64,000 nucleotides of DNA from Leptolyngbya sp. PCC 7375 (GCF_000316115.1 NZ_JH993797.1:3892486-3956485), one strand, 5' to 3'; numbered from the stretch's first letter, positions 37,469-46,269 are shown. Notes: a model not told the origin generated them from the sequence alone. Numbers and translations: made by a program.

Positions 37469-38457
37469 GTTCAGATTCCATTACCCCGAAAGGGGACGGA
37501 AACACTGGGCTGGACTGGCACCTCATCAGGCTGTGAAACGTTCAGATTCCATTACCCCGAAAGGGGACGGAAACCAGTATAAATGGCATTGCGCTCCCAA
37601 GTAACTGATTGTTCAGATTCCATTACCCCGAAAGGGGACGGAAACCAATGTGGCCCGTGATGTTGTAGTCTCCACCGATACGGTTCAGATTCCATTACCC
37701 CGAAAGGGGACGGAAACGTTGCGACCGATATAAAAATCAATCGAACCGTCCTCGTTCAGATTCCATTACTCCGAAAGGGGACGGAAACGTTAGCTTCAGT
37801 GTTAGGCTCGGCTACTTCAGGTTCAGATTCCATTACCCCGAAAGGGGACGGAAACAGATGCAGGAAATATCAAAGACATGTAATCAAGAACGTTCAGATT
37901 CCATTACCCCGAAAGGGGACGGAAACATGTCTCCGTTTTCAGAGTTGGTGTAACCACCCTGAAGTTCAGATTCCATTACCCCGAAAGGGGACGGAAACTC
38001 TTGAGCAGAGGTGAAGTTCTCTGCGACATTGGAACCGTTCAGATTCCATTACCCCGAAAGGGGACGGAAACTAACTGAAACCATCACAGGCTGTTGGAAT
38101 GGCGTTAAAAGTTCAGATTCCATTACCCCGAAAGGGGACGGAAACCGGGTAACAATAACGTTACCGGAATCAACCGTAATGTGTTCAGATTCCATTACCC
38201 CGAAAGGGGACGGAAACTCGGGGATGAAATATGGCTGGTCCGTGGGACCCATTACGCTGCTGCCAAATCCATTACCCCGCAAGGGGACGGAAACTTAAAG
38301 CATCCTATTTGGGTCATCCACAATATCGTCTTCCAGTTGCCAATTCCATTACCCCGAAAGGGGACGGAAACTTGTAATGCTGCAAATAATCGTGTTCTTC
38401 GCCTTCCTGTAGGTTGCCAATTCCATTACCCCTCTAAACATACAAGGGGACGGAAAT
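37469..38457 (+). CRISPR. CRISPR array, 14 repeats, no cas genes nearby
   Basis: Eleven near-identical 35 bp repeats start at 37469, 37540, 37611, 37683, 37754, 37821, 37892, 37964, 38037, 38111 and 38183, with spacers of 32-39 bp. They begin GTTCAGATTC, contain the stem CCCC-GAAA-GGGG and end GACGGAAAC, a cyanobacterial type I/III-like repeat. Three further repeats (about 38260, 38337, 38413) begin with GCTGCCAA or GTTGCCAA instead and have 42 bp spacing; the last has extra bases in the stem loop. The conserved GAAAC end and the decayed right end show rightward transcription from a leader at the left. No cas gene is in the window, so the array depends on Cas proteins encoded elsewhere. Confidence 0.95.
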
Positions 38458-38535
38458 GACTAGAATTTGCCCAGACTGACGTGAGGGTATGTAGATATCG
38501 CACTGGTGGTTAGTTACTTGGCCCGCTGCTTGAGG

Positions 38536-38617
38536 CGCAACTAATCAATTTCAAAAAAACAGCCCTGACCTTTACGGGACAGGGCTTTGGTCTTCTAAGT
38601 CAAGGAAAGTAGTACAT
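38536..38617. repeat. 82 bp direct repeat, left copy
   Basis: Matches 40352-40433 with two mismatches. The pair encloses 1.7 kb with the PEP-CTERM gene. Confidence 0.9.
38553..38586 (-). terminator. Leftward terminator in the left 82 bp repeat
   Basis: Stem AGCCCTG / CAGGGCT with seven T on the minus strand. Identical to the one at 40369-40402. Confidence 0.75.
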
Positions 38618-38659
38618 CGCTAATGAAGCATGTATTAGCACGCAACGAAGTATTGCGTC

Positions 38660-38693
38660 ATGCCGCCCTTAGCCATCAGGGGCGGCATTTTTT
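38660..38693 (+). terminator. Rightward terminator behind the CRISPR array
   Basis: Stem ATGCCGCCC / GGGCGGCAT and six T. It probably ends the CRISPR precursor transcript. Confidence 0.8.
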
Positions 38694-38729
38694 AAATAAA
38701 AAATCCCTTGGCCGGTTCAAGCCAAGGGA
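38694..38729 (-). terminator. Leftward terminator, back to back with the previous one
   Basis: Stem TCCCTTGGC / GCCAAGGGA with an A-rich stretch on the left (T-rich on the minus strand). Confidence 0.75.
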
Positions 38730-39588
38730 CGCAAATAGAATCATTCAGAGTCCAGTGAGCACCCTTGTGTCTTGAGCAATATCTGAAATTGACTACTGAG
38801 TACCTTCAAGAGTTGCTAACGCCTGATAGTTTGAGCGCTTTGGCTTGAAAGCTATCAGCAATTTGTCTCAACTCCCCTACGCCTTAATAAACCCAGGCAC
38901 CATCCCCCTAACTCACTGCTACATCTTCACCAGCAAGAAATCCTCAGCACCGGAAACCGCGCAGGCTTCCCAGTTGAGCCCCGATGTGCGTGAGTACTTG
39001 GGTGAATCAGGGGGAGCGATCGCGGCCAATAAAAAAGGTTCCTGACCTAAATCAGCAACCTTAATAACAGTCACAAAGTACGGAAAAGTCAACGGAAATT
39101 TAGCTGACAGGGCTCAGAGTCAAGAAAGCTGCTTGGGCTTGAAAACGGTTGCGTGTACCTAGTATCCCTATGCCTGCTACTAATTAGACTGTCGACGTAA
39201 CAGACTGTACACGCATGATTCTCATTCACTTCCTAGACAATTTTCAGGCTGACAATACATGTCATCTGACTCGGCGTTTTCCTCTCCTAGCTTAAGGTAT
39301 CTATTTATACCGGCTAGCGTCATCCCCAATACTACGGCTTTATAACAGATTGCTAGTTGAGTAGGGTCAGCGTGGCAGCGTCAGTGGTTGGTGGGGGAGT
39401 GATGTCGCGCCAAGATAGTGCCAATTTTGCCTCTCTGCCCTAAACATTGGGCCTACTAACTCAGCTATGAAAAAACAACATACTAAGTGTCATTTCACAA
39501 AGAGTGTATAAAATCGTACATTCTACGGAGTTGTTATTAGTTCTTGCTTTGTTAGACAGGAATTAATCATTTAGGCAGGACTACAGTA
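38730..39588. other. Non-coding or decayed region before the PEP-CTERM gene
   Basis: About 860 bp. The only ORF (66 residues at 38845-39045) shows no recognisable family and may be decayed coding sequence. The right half should hold the promoter of the PEP-CTERM gene. Confidence 0.4.
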
Positions 39589-40149
39589 ATGATAAAACAG
39601 TTAGCTTGGACCGTTTTGGGGTCAACAGCTGTTCTACTCACGCAATCACTTACCTCCGCAGCACAAGCGGCAACCTTGGGAGGAAGTGGGACTTGTGCCA
39701 ATGTTAGTTTTAATTACATTGATTGCGCAGGAGCTTTCAGTGGCAATGATAAGGGTGCGCAAGGGACTGGCCTAAACAATCTTGATGCCTTATTTGGCTC
39801 AGGATGGTCATTTGTTGGTGACAATGAAGATAGTACCGTTTCGCTCACCTCTGGCGGTAAAAATTCTAAAACAGGGAGCGCTTCGACCAGCCTGAGTGGT
39901 TTTGGTGCGATCGCTGTTAAGGCAGGAAATTCTTATTCGCTTTATACAGTTGCTGATTTAGCTAGCTTTGATTGGTCAACAGAGGGGGTAACGCCAGTTG
40001 GCAAAGGAAATACACCGGGCCTCTCACATTTATCTGTTTACAAGCAAGCCGGAGACCCAGAGCCAGAACCGGAATCTGTCCCCGAGCCCAGTCTATTACT
40101 AGGAGTCCTAGGATTAGTTGGCGCTGGGATCCGTCTTAAAAAGCATTAA
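39589..40149 (+). CDS. PEP-CTERM protein
   Basis: A 186-residue exported protein. A signal peptide spans about 1-27 (cleavage likely after AQA) and the C terminus carries the PEP-CTERM sorting signal VPEPSLLLGVLGLVGAGIRL with basic end. The middle is Gly/Ser-rich with two cysteines and no known domain. PEP-CTERM proteins are processed by an exosortase and are often surface or matrix proteins in cyanobacteria. It lies between the two 82 bp repeats inside the element, so it looks like host-derived cargo. Confidence 0.88.
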   Translation: MIKQLAWTVLGSTAVLLTQSLTSAAQAATLGGSGTCANVSFNYIDCAGAFSGNDKGAQGTGLNNLDALFGSGWSFVGDNEDSTVSLTSGGKNSKTGSASTSLSGFGAIAVKAGNSYSLYTVADLASFDWSTEGVTPVGKGNTPGLSHLSVYKQAGDPEPEPESVPEPSLLLGVLGLVGAGIRLKKH

Positions 40150-40351
40150 ACGCGATAGATAAATATCCACTGGTGCACGCCTTACTCATGTCGGAGTAGG
40201 CTTCGCATCCGATGAAGTTCACGGACGGGAATGCTAAACCATACGCCCACTAATGTACGCCATTGAACCATTAGTGGGTTTTTCTGCTCTGGCCGTTTAT
40301 CGCTGCTGTAAGGATTTCAAATAAATTATTTCATTGCTCCGTTGCCCGACA
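40150..40351. other. Non-coding region after the PEP-CTERM gene
   Basis: About 200 bp. A short inverted repeat around 40245-40280 (CCACTAATG / CATTAGTGG) followed by TTTTTCT is probably the PEP-CTERM terminator. Confidence 0.55.
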
Positions 40352-40433
40352 CGCAACTAATCAATTTCAAAAAAACAGCCCTGACCTTTACGGGACAGGG
40401 CTTTGGTCTTCTAATTCAAGGAAAGTAATACAT
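40352..40433. repeat. 82 bp direct repeat, right copy, with leftward terminator
   Basis: Second copy of the repeat at 38536-38617. Its hairpin (40369-40402) ends the leftward operon that starts with the actin-like gene. Confidence 0.9.
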
Positions 40434-40531
40434 TGTTAGAATGCCCATGCTAGCGTAACTGTCACATACGGTTTGCTGGCCTATCCAGTCCAAAAGTAGC
40501 CCTTCGTTTTTGGCTAACTGGCACACGCCGG

Positions 40532-40747
40532 CTAGTCAGGCAGTAACTTTTTAATCGCTGCCTTCAGCTCGACAGCATCGACCGCCACCCGATCACCCAT
40601 CACAGGATTCTCAAACTGTGGAGCCGTATCAATGACGATGAACACGTCATCTGTTAACGGCTCTTCAATTAATTCTAAGCTCATCGGCATGGAGTGACCG
40701 CCGTCGCAATCCCGACCAATATCAAGCTCAACTTTCTTTCTTTTCAT
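40532..40747 (-). CDS. Small unknown protein, end of leftward operon
   Basis: A 71-residue protein starting MKRKKVELDIGRDCDGGH; it is acidic in the second half, with no membrane segment. It lies after the TGTGGAC box cluster and before the terminator in the 82 bp repeat. No family recognised. Confidence 0.55.
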   Translation of the reverse strand: MKRKKVELDIGRDCDGGHSMPMSLELIEEPLTDDVFIVIDTAPQFENPVMGDRVAVDAVELKAAIKKLLPD

Positions 40748-40817
40748 TTACATTTATCCATTGCTAACTGCAAGTAGAGTGCGATATAAATCCCTCTAAA
40801 AAATTGAGAAAATACCT

Positions 40818-40951
40818 TGTGGACTTGCTGTGGATATAACTGTGGACTAAGGTCCACAGCTTTGTGGACGTACACCACAACGAACATTGCTTTGTGGACC
40901 AGTCCACACTATATACAGCAATAGCTTTAGCCATTTTGTGGACCTGTGGAC
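40818..40951. repeat. TGTGGAC iteron cluster downstream of the FtsK-like gene
   Basis: Exact or near-exact TGTGGAC boxes on either strand at 40818, 40829, 40841, 40852 (reverse), 40863, 40893, 40902 (reverse), 40937 and 40945, with a weaker one at 40873. The first six are 10-12 bp apart, one helical turn. Such an ordered cluster points to a DNA-binding site, for example for the neighbouring DNA translocase or a replication protein. Confidence 0.88.
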
Positions 40952-40997
40952 ATTGAAAAATCAAGTCATAATTCCGCCCAATATAGGGGGATAGCTT

Positions 40998-43145
40998 TTA
41001 TGACTGAGGTGTCCACAAAACCTTAAATGTGAGCTTGCTGTGATAGCTGCCAGGCTCTATTTTGATCACCCGTTTTAGAGACTTACTTGATAGCATGCGA
41101 TGAACCTGCTCAATGTTTAAATCATGGTTCTTTCTGAGTGAGCTAGCGAGTCTAAAAAATGATGAAACAGTATGAATTGAACCTACTTGAAGCTCAAATA
41201 TTTTCTTAACACAATAGCGAAATGCATCAATGCTAATGCCCTCCGGGATATCCAGCTTTGAGGGTTCAGCTTGGGTCGCCTGATCCGGTTCTTCAGTGGT
41301 CCTGGCGACTAACTTGCCTCGACTGTTGCGTGGGTAGAACTTCCAGAGCAAGGCTTTATCCACTGAGTCGTAGAGAAAGTCGCCATACCCTTTAATTTGA
41401 AGCACTTCTAGAACCATTTCGAGTTCACTGAGGCTTTTCACCGGGTCCCAGCATTGAACGGGAATGCGCAAGTCTAGTAGCCCCGTTCCATCTTCCAGGA
41501 TGCTCCGCTTAGAGTCGTACCAAACCAAAAACTCATTTGCTAACCGTCGTTGTCTAGGGCTATAGCAGGCAAGCGGGTCTTTTTGTTGGGTGGCATCAAT
41601 GGGTAGATGCTCAGTGGTGTTCTCTGGCACTGATGCTTTATCAGGGTCTTCAAATCCGTAAGGTGTATCTAGGGCAGGATTAACGACGCTCGGTTTAATC
41701 GGTTGGATGTCCCAGCTTTGAGGCAGCACGATCAAACGCCACTGGCCACCAATGTTAGTCAGGGCAAGCACGACATTGACGGGGGCTTTATTGGCGTTAT
41801 GCTGCTCCAGATAGGCCGTAAATTCCTGCTTGAGGGCATCTCGGGTATCTTTGAGCGCAATATACCGGGCATCACTGAGTAAGCTCTCAATCGCCCCATA
41901 GATGCCATTACGACCCAATGCAATCACATAGTTTTGATTGCGAACTTCTTTGTCCACACCCGATTTGTTGGTGCTCAAGTGGCCGAACACCACCCCGCGA
42001 ACGCCTTTGCTACGTCCGTCCACAATGAGCGTTTCAATAAAGTCACTGTACGCCTCTTGCCAGTCGGGGATATCTGACTTTTTGGGTTGCCCCCCGGTTT
42101 CAGATTCAGCATAGGTACGGGCTGCTTTTGAGATCGCTTTTGTCCCTTCGTTAGACTCATCGATCAGCACAAAGGACGGCACCAGGGAGCCGGTTTCTAA
42201 AAGGTTTTCGATGGCATTGGTCCGCAGCCGTAGCCGTGTTGCAGCATCCACTAACGTCTGCCCCTGCATCGTGCGGGTGACGACATACATGTCTTGAGTG
42301 TCCTCCAGACCGGCCATGGATAGCTTTTCACCACGGGCCGAGTTGCCCGATTTGTGGGCGATCGCCACAAAGTCAGTGGATTCATCCACTTGATAGGCAT
42401 GGCTCACAATGGCCTCTAAAAAAGCTGATTTACCCACCCCAGTGGTCCCTAACCCCAGTAGGCCTCTGTCATCTGCAAGGAACCGGGGGATGGGATTTTC
42501 TATTTTTAAGCCACAATACCGACGCTTACCCGTCAGGTCGACACAGCGCTCTGATGCCTTGGTCGTGGCATTTTTACGGGTGGAGAATTTCAGGTCTTTG
42601 GTTGTTTCAGTGGTGGCCGCCTCCGGTGAATCCTTCGTGATGCCCATCAAGGCTTTGAATTGTTCTAACTCCTCTTGCGAGGTTTTAGCGGGGACCAAGC
42701 CGGGTTCCTTCATATGGTCCGGCAGCGGTGCATTATTGTGTAGCTTCACTTCACTGACAGCCGTGTAAACACGACTGGTTTCTGAATCCTGGAACGCCTG
42801 TTTCTGTAAGCTCCGGGTGAATTGACGTTCTTCCTCAGCTTCATCTAGCTCACGTTGGAATTCATCCAGTCCGGCATGGGCCATCCCAATTAGGGTGAGG
42901 CCGGTGGCTGACATCATGAGGCCCAAGGCTGGCGGCCAACGATAATTCAACCCTTGGTCTGAGTAAAATCGTCGCTCAACTGGGGCAAACACTAGAAAGG
43001 CACCAGTAACAGCTATTCCGTAAAGACAGAGTGCTCGTTTAGGGGCTGCGGCCCAGGCACTTTGGAGTAACTGACCAGCCCCATGCATTAACCGGTGCCT
43101 GACGGCAGGGGACAGTAGATCCGTGTCTAGAAAATGGCTATCCAT
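40998..43145 (-). CDS. Membrane-anchored FtsK/HerA-like ATPase
   Basis: A 715-residue protein. Two membrane helices lie near 35-55 and 70-90, then a coiled-coil-like linker. The ATPase core spans about 215-480: Walker A GLGTTGVGKSAFLE (near 232), Walker B PSFVLIDESNEG (near 322), and further FtsK/HerA/TraB-like features (RSKGVRGVVFGHL). The C-terminal 100 residues look like a winged-helix DNA-binding domain. FtsK-type proteins pump double-stranded DNA in segregation (FtsK), in conjugative transfer (TraB of actinomycetes) or into virus particles. The order membrane anchor - motor - winged helix matches TraB/FtsK rather than a soluble packaging ATPase. It overlaps the 101-residue membrane protein gene by 19 bp. 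Confidence 0.83.
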   Translation of the reverse strand: MDSHFLDTDLLSPAVRHRLMHGAGQLLQSAWAAAPKRALCLYGIAVTGAFLVFAPVERRFYSDQGLNYRWPPALGLMMSATGLTLIGMAHAGLDEFQRELDEAEEERQFTRSLQKQAFQDSETSRVYTAVSEVKLHNNAPLPDHMKEPGLVPAKTSQEELEQFKALMGITKDSPEAATTETTKDLKFSTRKNATTKASERCVDLTGKRRYCGLKIENPIPRFLADDRGLLGLGTTGVGKSAFLEAIVSHAYQVDESTDFVAIAHKSGNSARGEKLSMAGLEDTQDMYVVTRTMQGQTLVDAATRLRLRTNAIENLLETGSLVPSFVLIDESNEGTKAISKAARTYAESETGGQPKKSDIPDWQEAYSDFIETLIVDGRSKGVRGVVFGHLSTNKSGVDKEVRNQNYVIALGRNGIYGAIESLLSDARYIALKDTRDALKQEFTAYLEQHNANKAPVNVVLALTNIGGQWRLIVLPQSWDIQPIKPSVVNPALDTPYGFEDPDKASVPENTTEHLPIDATQQKDPLACYSPRQRRLANEFLVWYDSKRSILEDGTGLLDLRIPVQCWDPVKSLSELEMVLEVLQIKGYGDFLYDSVDKALLWKFYPRNSRGKLVARTTEEPDQATQAEPSKLDIPEGISIDAFRYCVKKIFELQVGSIHTVSSFFRLASSLRKNHDLNIEQVHRMLSSKSLKRVIKIEPGSYHSKLTFKVLWTPQS

Positions 43146-43432
43146 GTGACGATTCCTCCCAGAGTGATGGCACTGACAAACGCGATAAACTGCAAAATTC
43201 CGACACTGCTAGCTTCAAACGTGAGTCGTCTAGCCCATGGATGGCCTCGTGTAATGCCGTTGAGCTGTAGGATTAGCAGGCTCACAAAGACCAAAAAAGC
43301 GGCCACACCCACCGCGAGAAGCGAAAATTTCAGCGGGGGCCATAGGGCTGACAGCTGAACAATGGCTGAGGATGCACAGGCGATCAGTAGGTACTGGGTG
43401 AGCTGTGCTCCTAGGTGATGGTTGAGTTTCAC
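43127..43432 (-). CDS. Small integral membrane protein (101 residues)
   Basis: Three predicted membrane helices (YLLIACASSAIVQLSALW, LLAVGVAAFLVFVSLLIL, LQFIAFVSAITLGGIVTWIA). No family recognised. Its coding sequence overlaps the start of the FtsK-like gene by 19 bp, so it is probably made with it and may partner it in the membrane. Confidence 0.72.
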   Translation of the reverse strand: MKLNHHLGAQLTQYLLIACASSAIVQLSALWPPLKFSLLAVGVAAFLVFVSLLILQLNGITRGHPWARRLTFEASSVGILQFIAFVSAITLGGIVTWIAIF

Positions 43433-43467
43433 GTTCCTATGGGGGGCTATTGCCCCCTGATAAACGG

Positions 43468-44001
43468 CTAGTTCTGTACAAATTGGTGCTCTAAATGCGA
43501 ACCCTGGTGGATTCCGTTACGGCTGATATCAGTGGCTGTGTGCAATTTCTCGCGGAGGCCACGGTCAAACTTGGCATAGGCAATGTTGGCGTTCTCCACG
43601 TCAGACGCATGTTTTAGACCCGATTGCTTTCTAGCCAGATTGAGCTGATGCTTCAGCGTTTGCCATTGTGCAAACGCTTCTTCAATGGTGATTTCAAGCT
43701 TTGCCACTTTCTCGCGCAAGTGCTTGAGAGCCGTCTGATACTTTTGTTGGCAGTCGATATAGTGATTAGCGGCATCAATCGCCCGTGTTGCCTGGGATAG
43801 TTGCTCTGAATCGGCTGTGATTTGGTCAATAAACTGATCCGCTGAGGCTTCCGTGCCACATTCCGTTAGAAAGTTGCCAGGAAGTTTGGCAACGTCCGTG
43901 AAGTCAAGCCGTTCTAGGTTGCTGGGGTTGATACGTTCGTTGGTCAGTCCCGTTTTTGCGTTTAAAGTTCGTTCGAGATTGCCGGTCAGGTTAAAAGCCA
44001 T
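43468..44001 (-). CDS. Coiled-coil protein, 177 residues
   Basis: A mostly helical protein; residues about 60-140 have a strong heptad pattern (KYQTALKHLREKVAKLEITIEE). No signal peptide or membrane helix. It lies between two membrane-protein genes of the leftward operon. No family recognised. Confidence 0.65.
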   Translation of the reverse strand: MAFNLTGNLERTLNAKTGLTNERINPSNLERLDFTDVAKLPGNFLTECGTEASADQFIDQITADSEQLSQATRAIDAANHYIDCQQKYQTALKHLREKVAKLEITIEEAFAQWQTLKHQLNLARKQSGLKHASDVENANIAYAKFDRGLREKLHTATDISRNGIHQGSHLEHQFVQN

Positions 44002-44036
44002 CGTTCGATATAGGTAAACATCAATGGGGGCAACGC

Positions 44037-44570
44037 TTATCGCCTTATGTAGTCTCGGTTTTCTAGATAGAAGTCCCTCAAAGGCAGAGACCGATAATGG
44101 TTGTGGATGGTGGACATTGCGATCGCACCCGCAAGGATTAATAAGACCAGGTGCGTTAACGTCAGTCGAAATTGCTTCAGTCTCGACAGCTCACGGGCTT
44201 GCTGATGTTGGTCAGCCGTCAGCCGGTCGATATAGCCATGGTTAAGCTCTGCCAGGTCACCCAAGTGAGTCAATGTTCCTTTGATGAGGTCTAAGTCTTT
44301 CTGGGTCAGCTTTTCGCCTTTTTCTAGTACGGTTAGCTGCTTACGAATCGTGGCAAGCGTGCGTTTTATCTCGGCAGCATTGAAGCCGTGGGTCTCCTCA
44401 AGGTCCGCAACAGCCGTTCTTAGAGTGCTAAGGCCAACGCCATGACGCTCAACGGTTTTGTTGAGGATGCCAAGTTTCTCAGCAAGGCTTAAATCGTCAG
44501 TCGGTAGTGACTCAGCCTGGGGTTGCACAACTGGCTCGGTGCATAGCCAAGTCAATGGATCGTCACTCAT
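44037..44570 (-). CDS. Coiled-coil protein with C-terminal membrane helix
   Basis: 177 residues from the ATG at 44570 behind GGAGGTGAG. A long coiled coil (about 30-125) leads to one membrane helix (LTHLVLLILAGAIAMS) near residue 145 and a short basic, Arg/Tyr-rich tail. No family recognised. With the other small membrane proteins it may form an envelope complex around the ATPase. Confidence 0.68.
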   Translation of the reverse strand: MSDDPLTWLCTEPVVQPQAESLPTDDLSLAEKLGILNKTVERHGVGLSTLRTAVADLEETHGFNAAEIKRTLATIRKQLTVLEKGEKLTQKDLDLIKGTLTHLGDLAELNHGYIDRLTADQHQQARELSRLKQFRLTLTHLVLLILAGAIAMSTIHNHYRSLPLRDFYLENRDYIRR

Positions 44571-44584
44571 GGCTCTCACCTCCG

Positions 44585-44728
44585 TTAGTTCCAGAACGTG
44601 AGGGCGTCAAGTAGGCCAGTTGAACAGGTATGGGCCGTCACAACTGGCTGAGCCGTGTCTCTCAATTTCCATCCTGCCGAGCCAGACAGCAGGCACAAAA
44701 TCAGCATTAAAACGGTTTTCCAAGGCAT
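44585..44728 (-). CDS. Short hydrophobic peptide, possibly secreted (47 residues)
   Basis: Begins MPWKTVLMLILCLLSGSAG, a short signal-peptide-like segment, followed by a polar tail with one Cys, ending LLDALTFWN. It fits between the coiled-coil gene (15 bp away) and the 80-residue gene. Its place in the operon and its signal-like start support it; its function is unknown. Small peptides of this kind in mobile elements can be lysis, pheromone or exclusion factors. Confidence 0.5.
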   Translation of the reverse strand: MPWKTVLMLILCLLSGSAGWKLRDTAQPVVTAHTCSTGLLDALTFWN

Positions 44729-44779
44729 GATTGATAGGTTCCTGGTTAATGGGATGTGAGGGCTCGTGTTTTTTGCAAA

Positions 44780-45022
44780 TCACTGAAGATTTCGTCTACC
44801 TAGGCCGTTATTGCCATATACGGAATTCAGGATCTTGAAGTCTTTGGTTCGTTGGCATCCGCCACACGTTGTCTCACTGGGCTTAGCGGTTAGATTGATG
44901 GACTGCCCATCAAGCGGAGCCGTATAACGCCCGCAGTAGGTCAGCAGTTCCAGGGTTTCAGGGTCAAAGGCTTTACTGTCTGGATCTAATCCGGACAGAC
45001 GGGTTAGATGGTGTTTGAGCAT
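44780..45022 (-). CDS. Small protein with Cys motif (80 residues)
   Basis: MLKHHLTRLSGLDPDS..., with CGRY near residue 30 and TTCGGCQR near residue 55; the three Cys could hold zinc. No family recognised. It lies 6 bp behind the 69-residue gene in the leftward operon. Confidence 0.55.
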   Translation of the reverse strand: MLKHHLTRLSGLDPDSKAFDPETLELLTYCGRYTAPLDGQSINLTAKPSETTCGGCQRTKDFKILNSVYGNNGLGRRNLQ

Positions 45023-45028
45023 CGGACT

Positions 45029-45238
45029 CTAACTCCAGTCGGTAAGTTGTGAAAATTCGTCGTCTAGTTCGGTGACCTGGGCCTGCTGAGGTGGTGATGG
45101 CAGAGTGGGATTAGTTTGTTGGCCCATAGCCCAAGTACTGATGATGTGGTTTAAGGCCAGCCGTGGATCGTCAGTGTGGATTTTTGCCATCACCTCACGT
45201 ATCAACGGCTGAAACCCTTTGTCTATCGTGATTCTCAT
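45029..45238 (-). CDS. Probable ParR-like partner of the actin-like gene (69 residues)
   Basis: A 69-residue protein whose start overlaps the ParM-like stop (ATGA). It begins MRITIDKGFQPLIREVM, a pattern of a ribbon-helix-helix domain, and ends with a Pro/Gln-rich, acidic tail, as in ParR proteins that bind centromere repeats and the tip of ParM filaments. Function is inferred mainly from position and size. Confidence 0.6.
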   Translation of the reverse strand: MRITIDKGFQPLIREVMAKIHTDDPRLALNHIISTWAMGQQTNPTLPSPPQQAQVTELDDEFSQLTDWS

Positions 45239-46269
45239 GCGTTGACCTTACGGATGGCATAGGCATAAAGGCCACGGGAGTTGGCCCACTGTGGGTCCGG
45301 CAAAACTTGGATATTGCGCTTTGCAAGTAGACCTTGAATGCCTGGTAAACACGCACCGCCGCCGATGGCAATTAGGGCAGTTGCCGAAGCCATCCGATCT
45401 TCAGTCGGTCGAACCATAGGCTTTAACACTGTGTCCACCCAGCGGGGCAATTCCTGTTTGTACGCTTCGGTAAATGTCCACTGAGGATATTGGGTGCCGT
45501 AGGTAAATTTGTTGTTTTCAATGCCTGCTCTAATCAGGTGGCGATCACCTTCTCTCTTTAGGTGTTGTCGCACCAATTGGTTTGTTGCAACAGCATCAAT
45601 CAGACTCTCTACACCACCGTTTTGGCTATAGCTTCTATCGGTCATTACCAGACCATTAAAGGAGCTAATAATCAACGTACCATTGCCTAAGTCATAGACT
45701 AAAGCGTTCGTGAAATCAGATTTTCGTTGATAGGCCAAAACCGCGCCAGTCCCTTCCTCTAGCACTCCATTAACAACAACAGAAACTACTGATAGTTTGT
45801 TGTTAAGCATCACATGATGTTCACCTTCGAGAGCTGTTTTTAAGCCCTTGCCGAGAGTCGCGCCATCATGAACCGATGCCGTAATAGAGAGACTCCATTC
45901 TGTTCGAAATGGCATCAGAGAAAGAGCACTGAGTAACAGTTGTAGACCCAGGTCAATCTTGCCGGTTTTGTCATCGGTGACACGGGCCAGGGCTCGGGGT
46001 GCATGGTAGTAAGCATTGATGCCACCGATCCATTGTTTGTCTACCAGGTCAGCGCGATCACCCTGGATGTACTCTACATAACCTTGGGTTTGACCCATGC
46101 TCAGACGCTCAGATAGATAGGCCACATAGCTATCGAGACGGTATTCTCCCAGTCCCGTCACCAGCTTTAAAGCCCCATTGCCGATGTCTACACCAGCCGG
46201 TTGAATCATCTGGCGGATAGGGTCAGATGTGGCAGATATAGGCAGATTTGCCAATACTTGAGTAGTCAT
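45235..46269 (-). CDS. Actin-like ATPase (ParM/StbA/Alp type)
   Basis: A 344-residue actin-fold protein. Phosphate-1 motif GVDIGNGALKLV (near 28), phosphate-2 motif VYDLGNGTLIIS (near 195) and the adenosine motif ALIAIGGGACLPG (near 305) are in place. Such proteins form filaments that push plasmid copies apart and are found with a small ParR-type adaptor, here at 45029-45238. It is the first gene of the leftward operon. The N-terminal coding region contains one copy of a 30 bp repeat whose second copy lies upstream of the start codon, which may be the centromere or operator. Confidence 0.85.
   Translation of the reverse strand: MTTQVLANLPISATSDPIRQMIQPAGVDIGNGALKLVTGLGEYRLDSYVAYLSERLSMGQTQGYVEYIQGDRADLVDKQWIGGINAYYHAPRALARVTDDKTGKIDLGLQLLLSALSLMPFRTEWSLSITASVHDGATLGKGLKTALEGEHHVMLNNKLSVVSVVVNGVLEEGTGAVLAYQRKSDFTNALVYDLGNGTLIISSFNGLVMTDRSYSQNGGVESLIDAVATNQLVRQHLKREGDRHLIRAGIENNKFTYGTQYPQWTFTEAYKQELPRWVDTVLKPMVRPTEDRMASATALIAIGGGACLPGIQGLLAKRNIQVLPDPQWANSRGLYAYAIRKVNA

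Noticed and set aside
37799..38459. ORFs running through the CRISPR array
   Set aside because: They consist of translated repeats and have no independent support.
38845..39045. 66-residue ORF between terminators and the PEP-CTERM gene
   Set aside because: No ribosome binding site or family likeness; it may be decayed coding sequence, so I left it inside the intergenic entry.
40998..43145. Reading the ATPase as a VirD4/TraG coupling protein
   Set aside because: No relaxase or other type IV secretion gene is nearby, and the domain order with a C-terminal winged-helix-like region fits FtsK/TraB better. A profile search would settle it.
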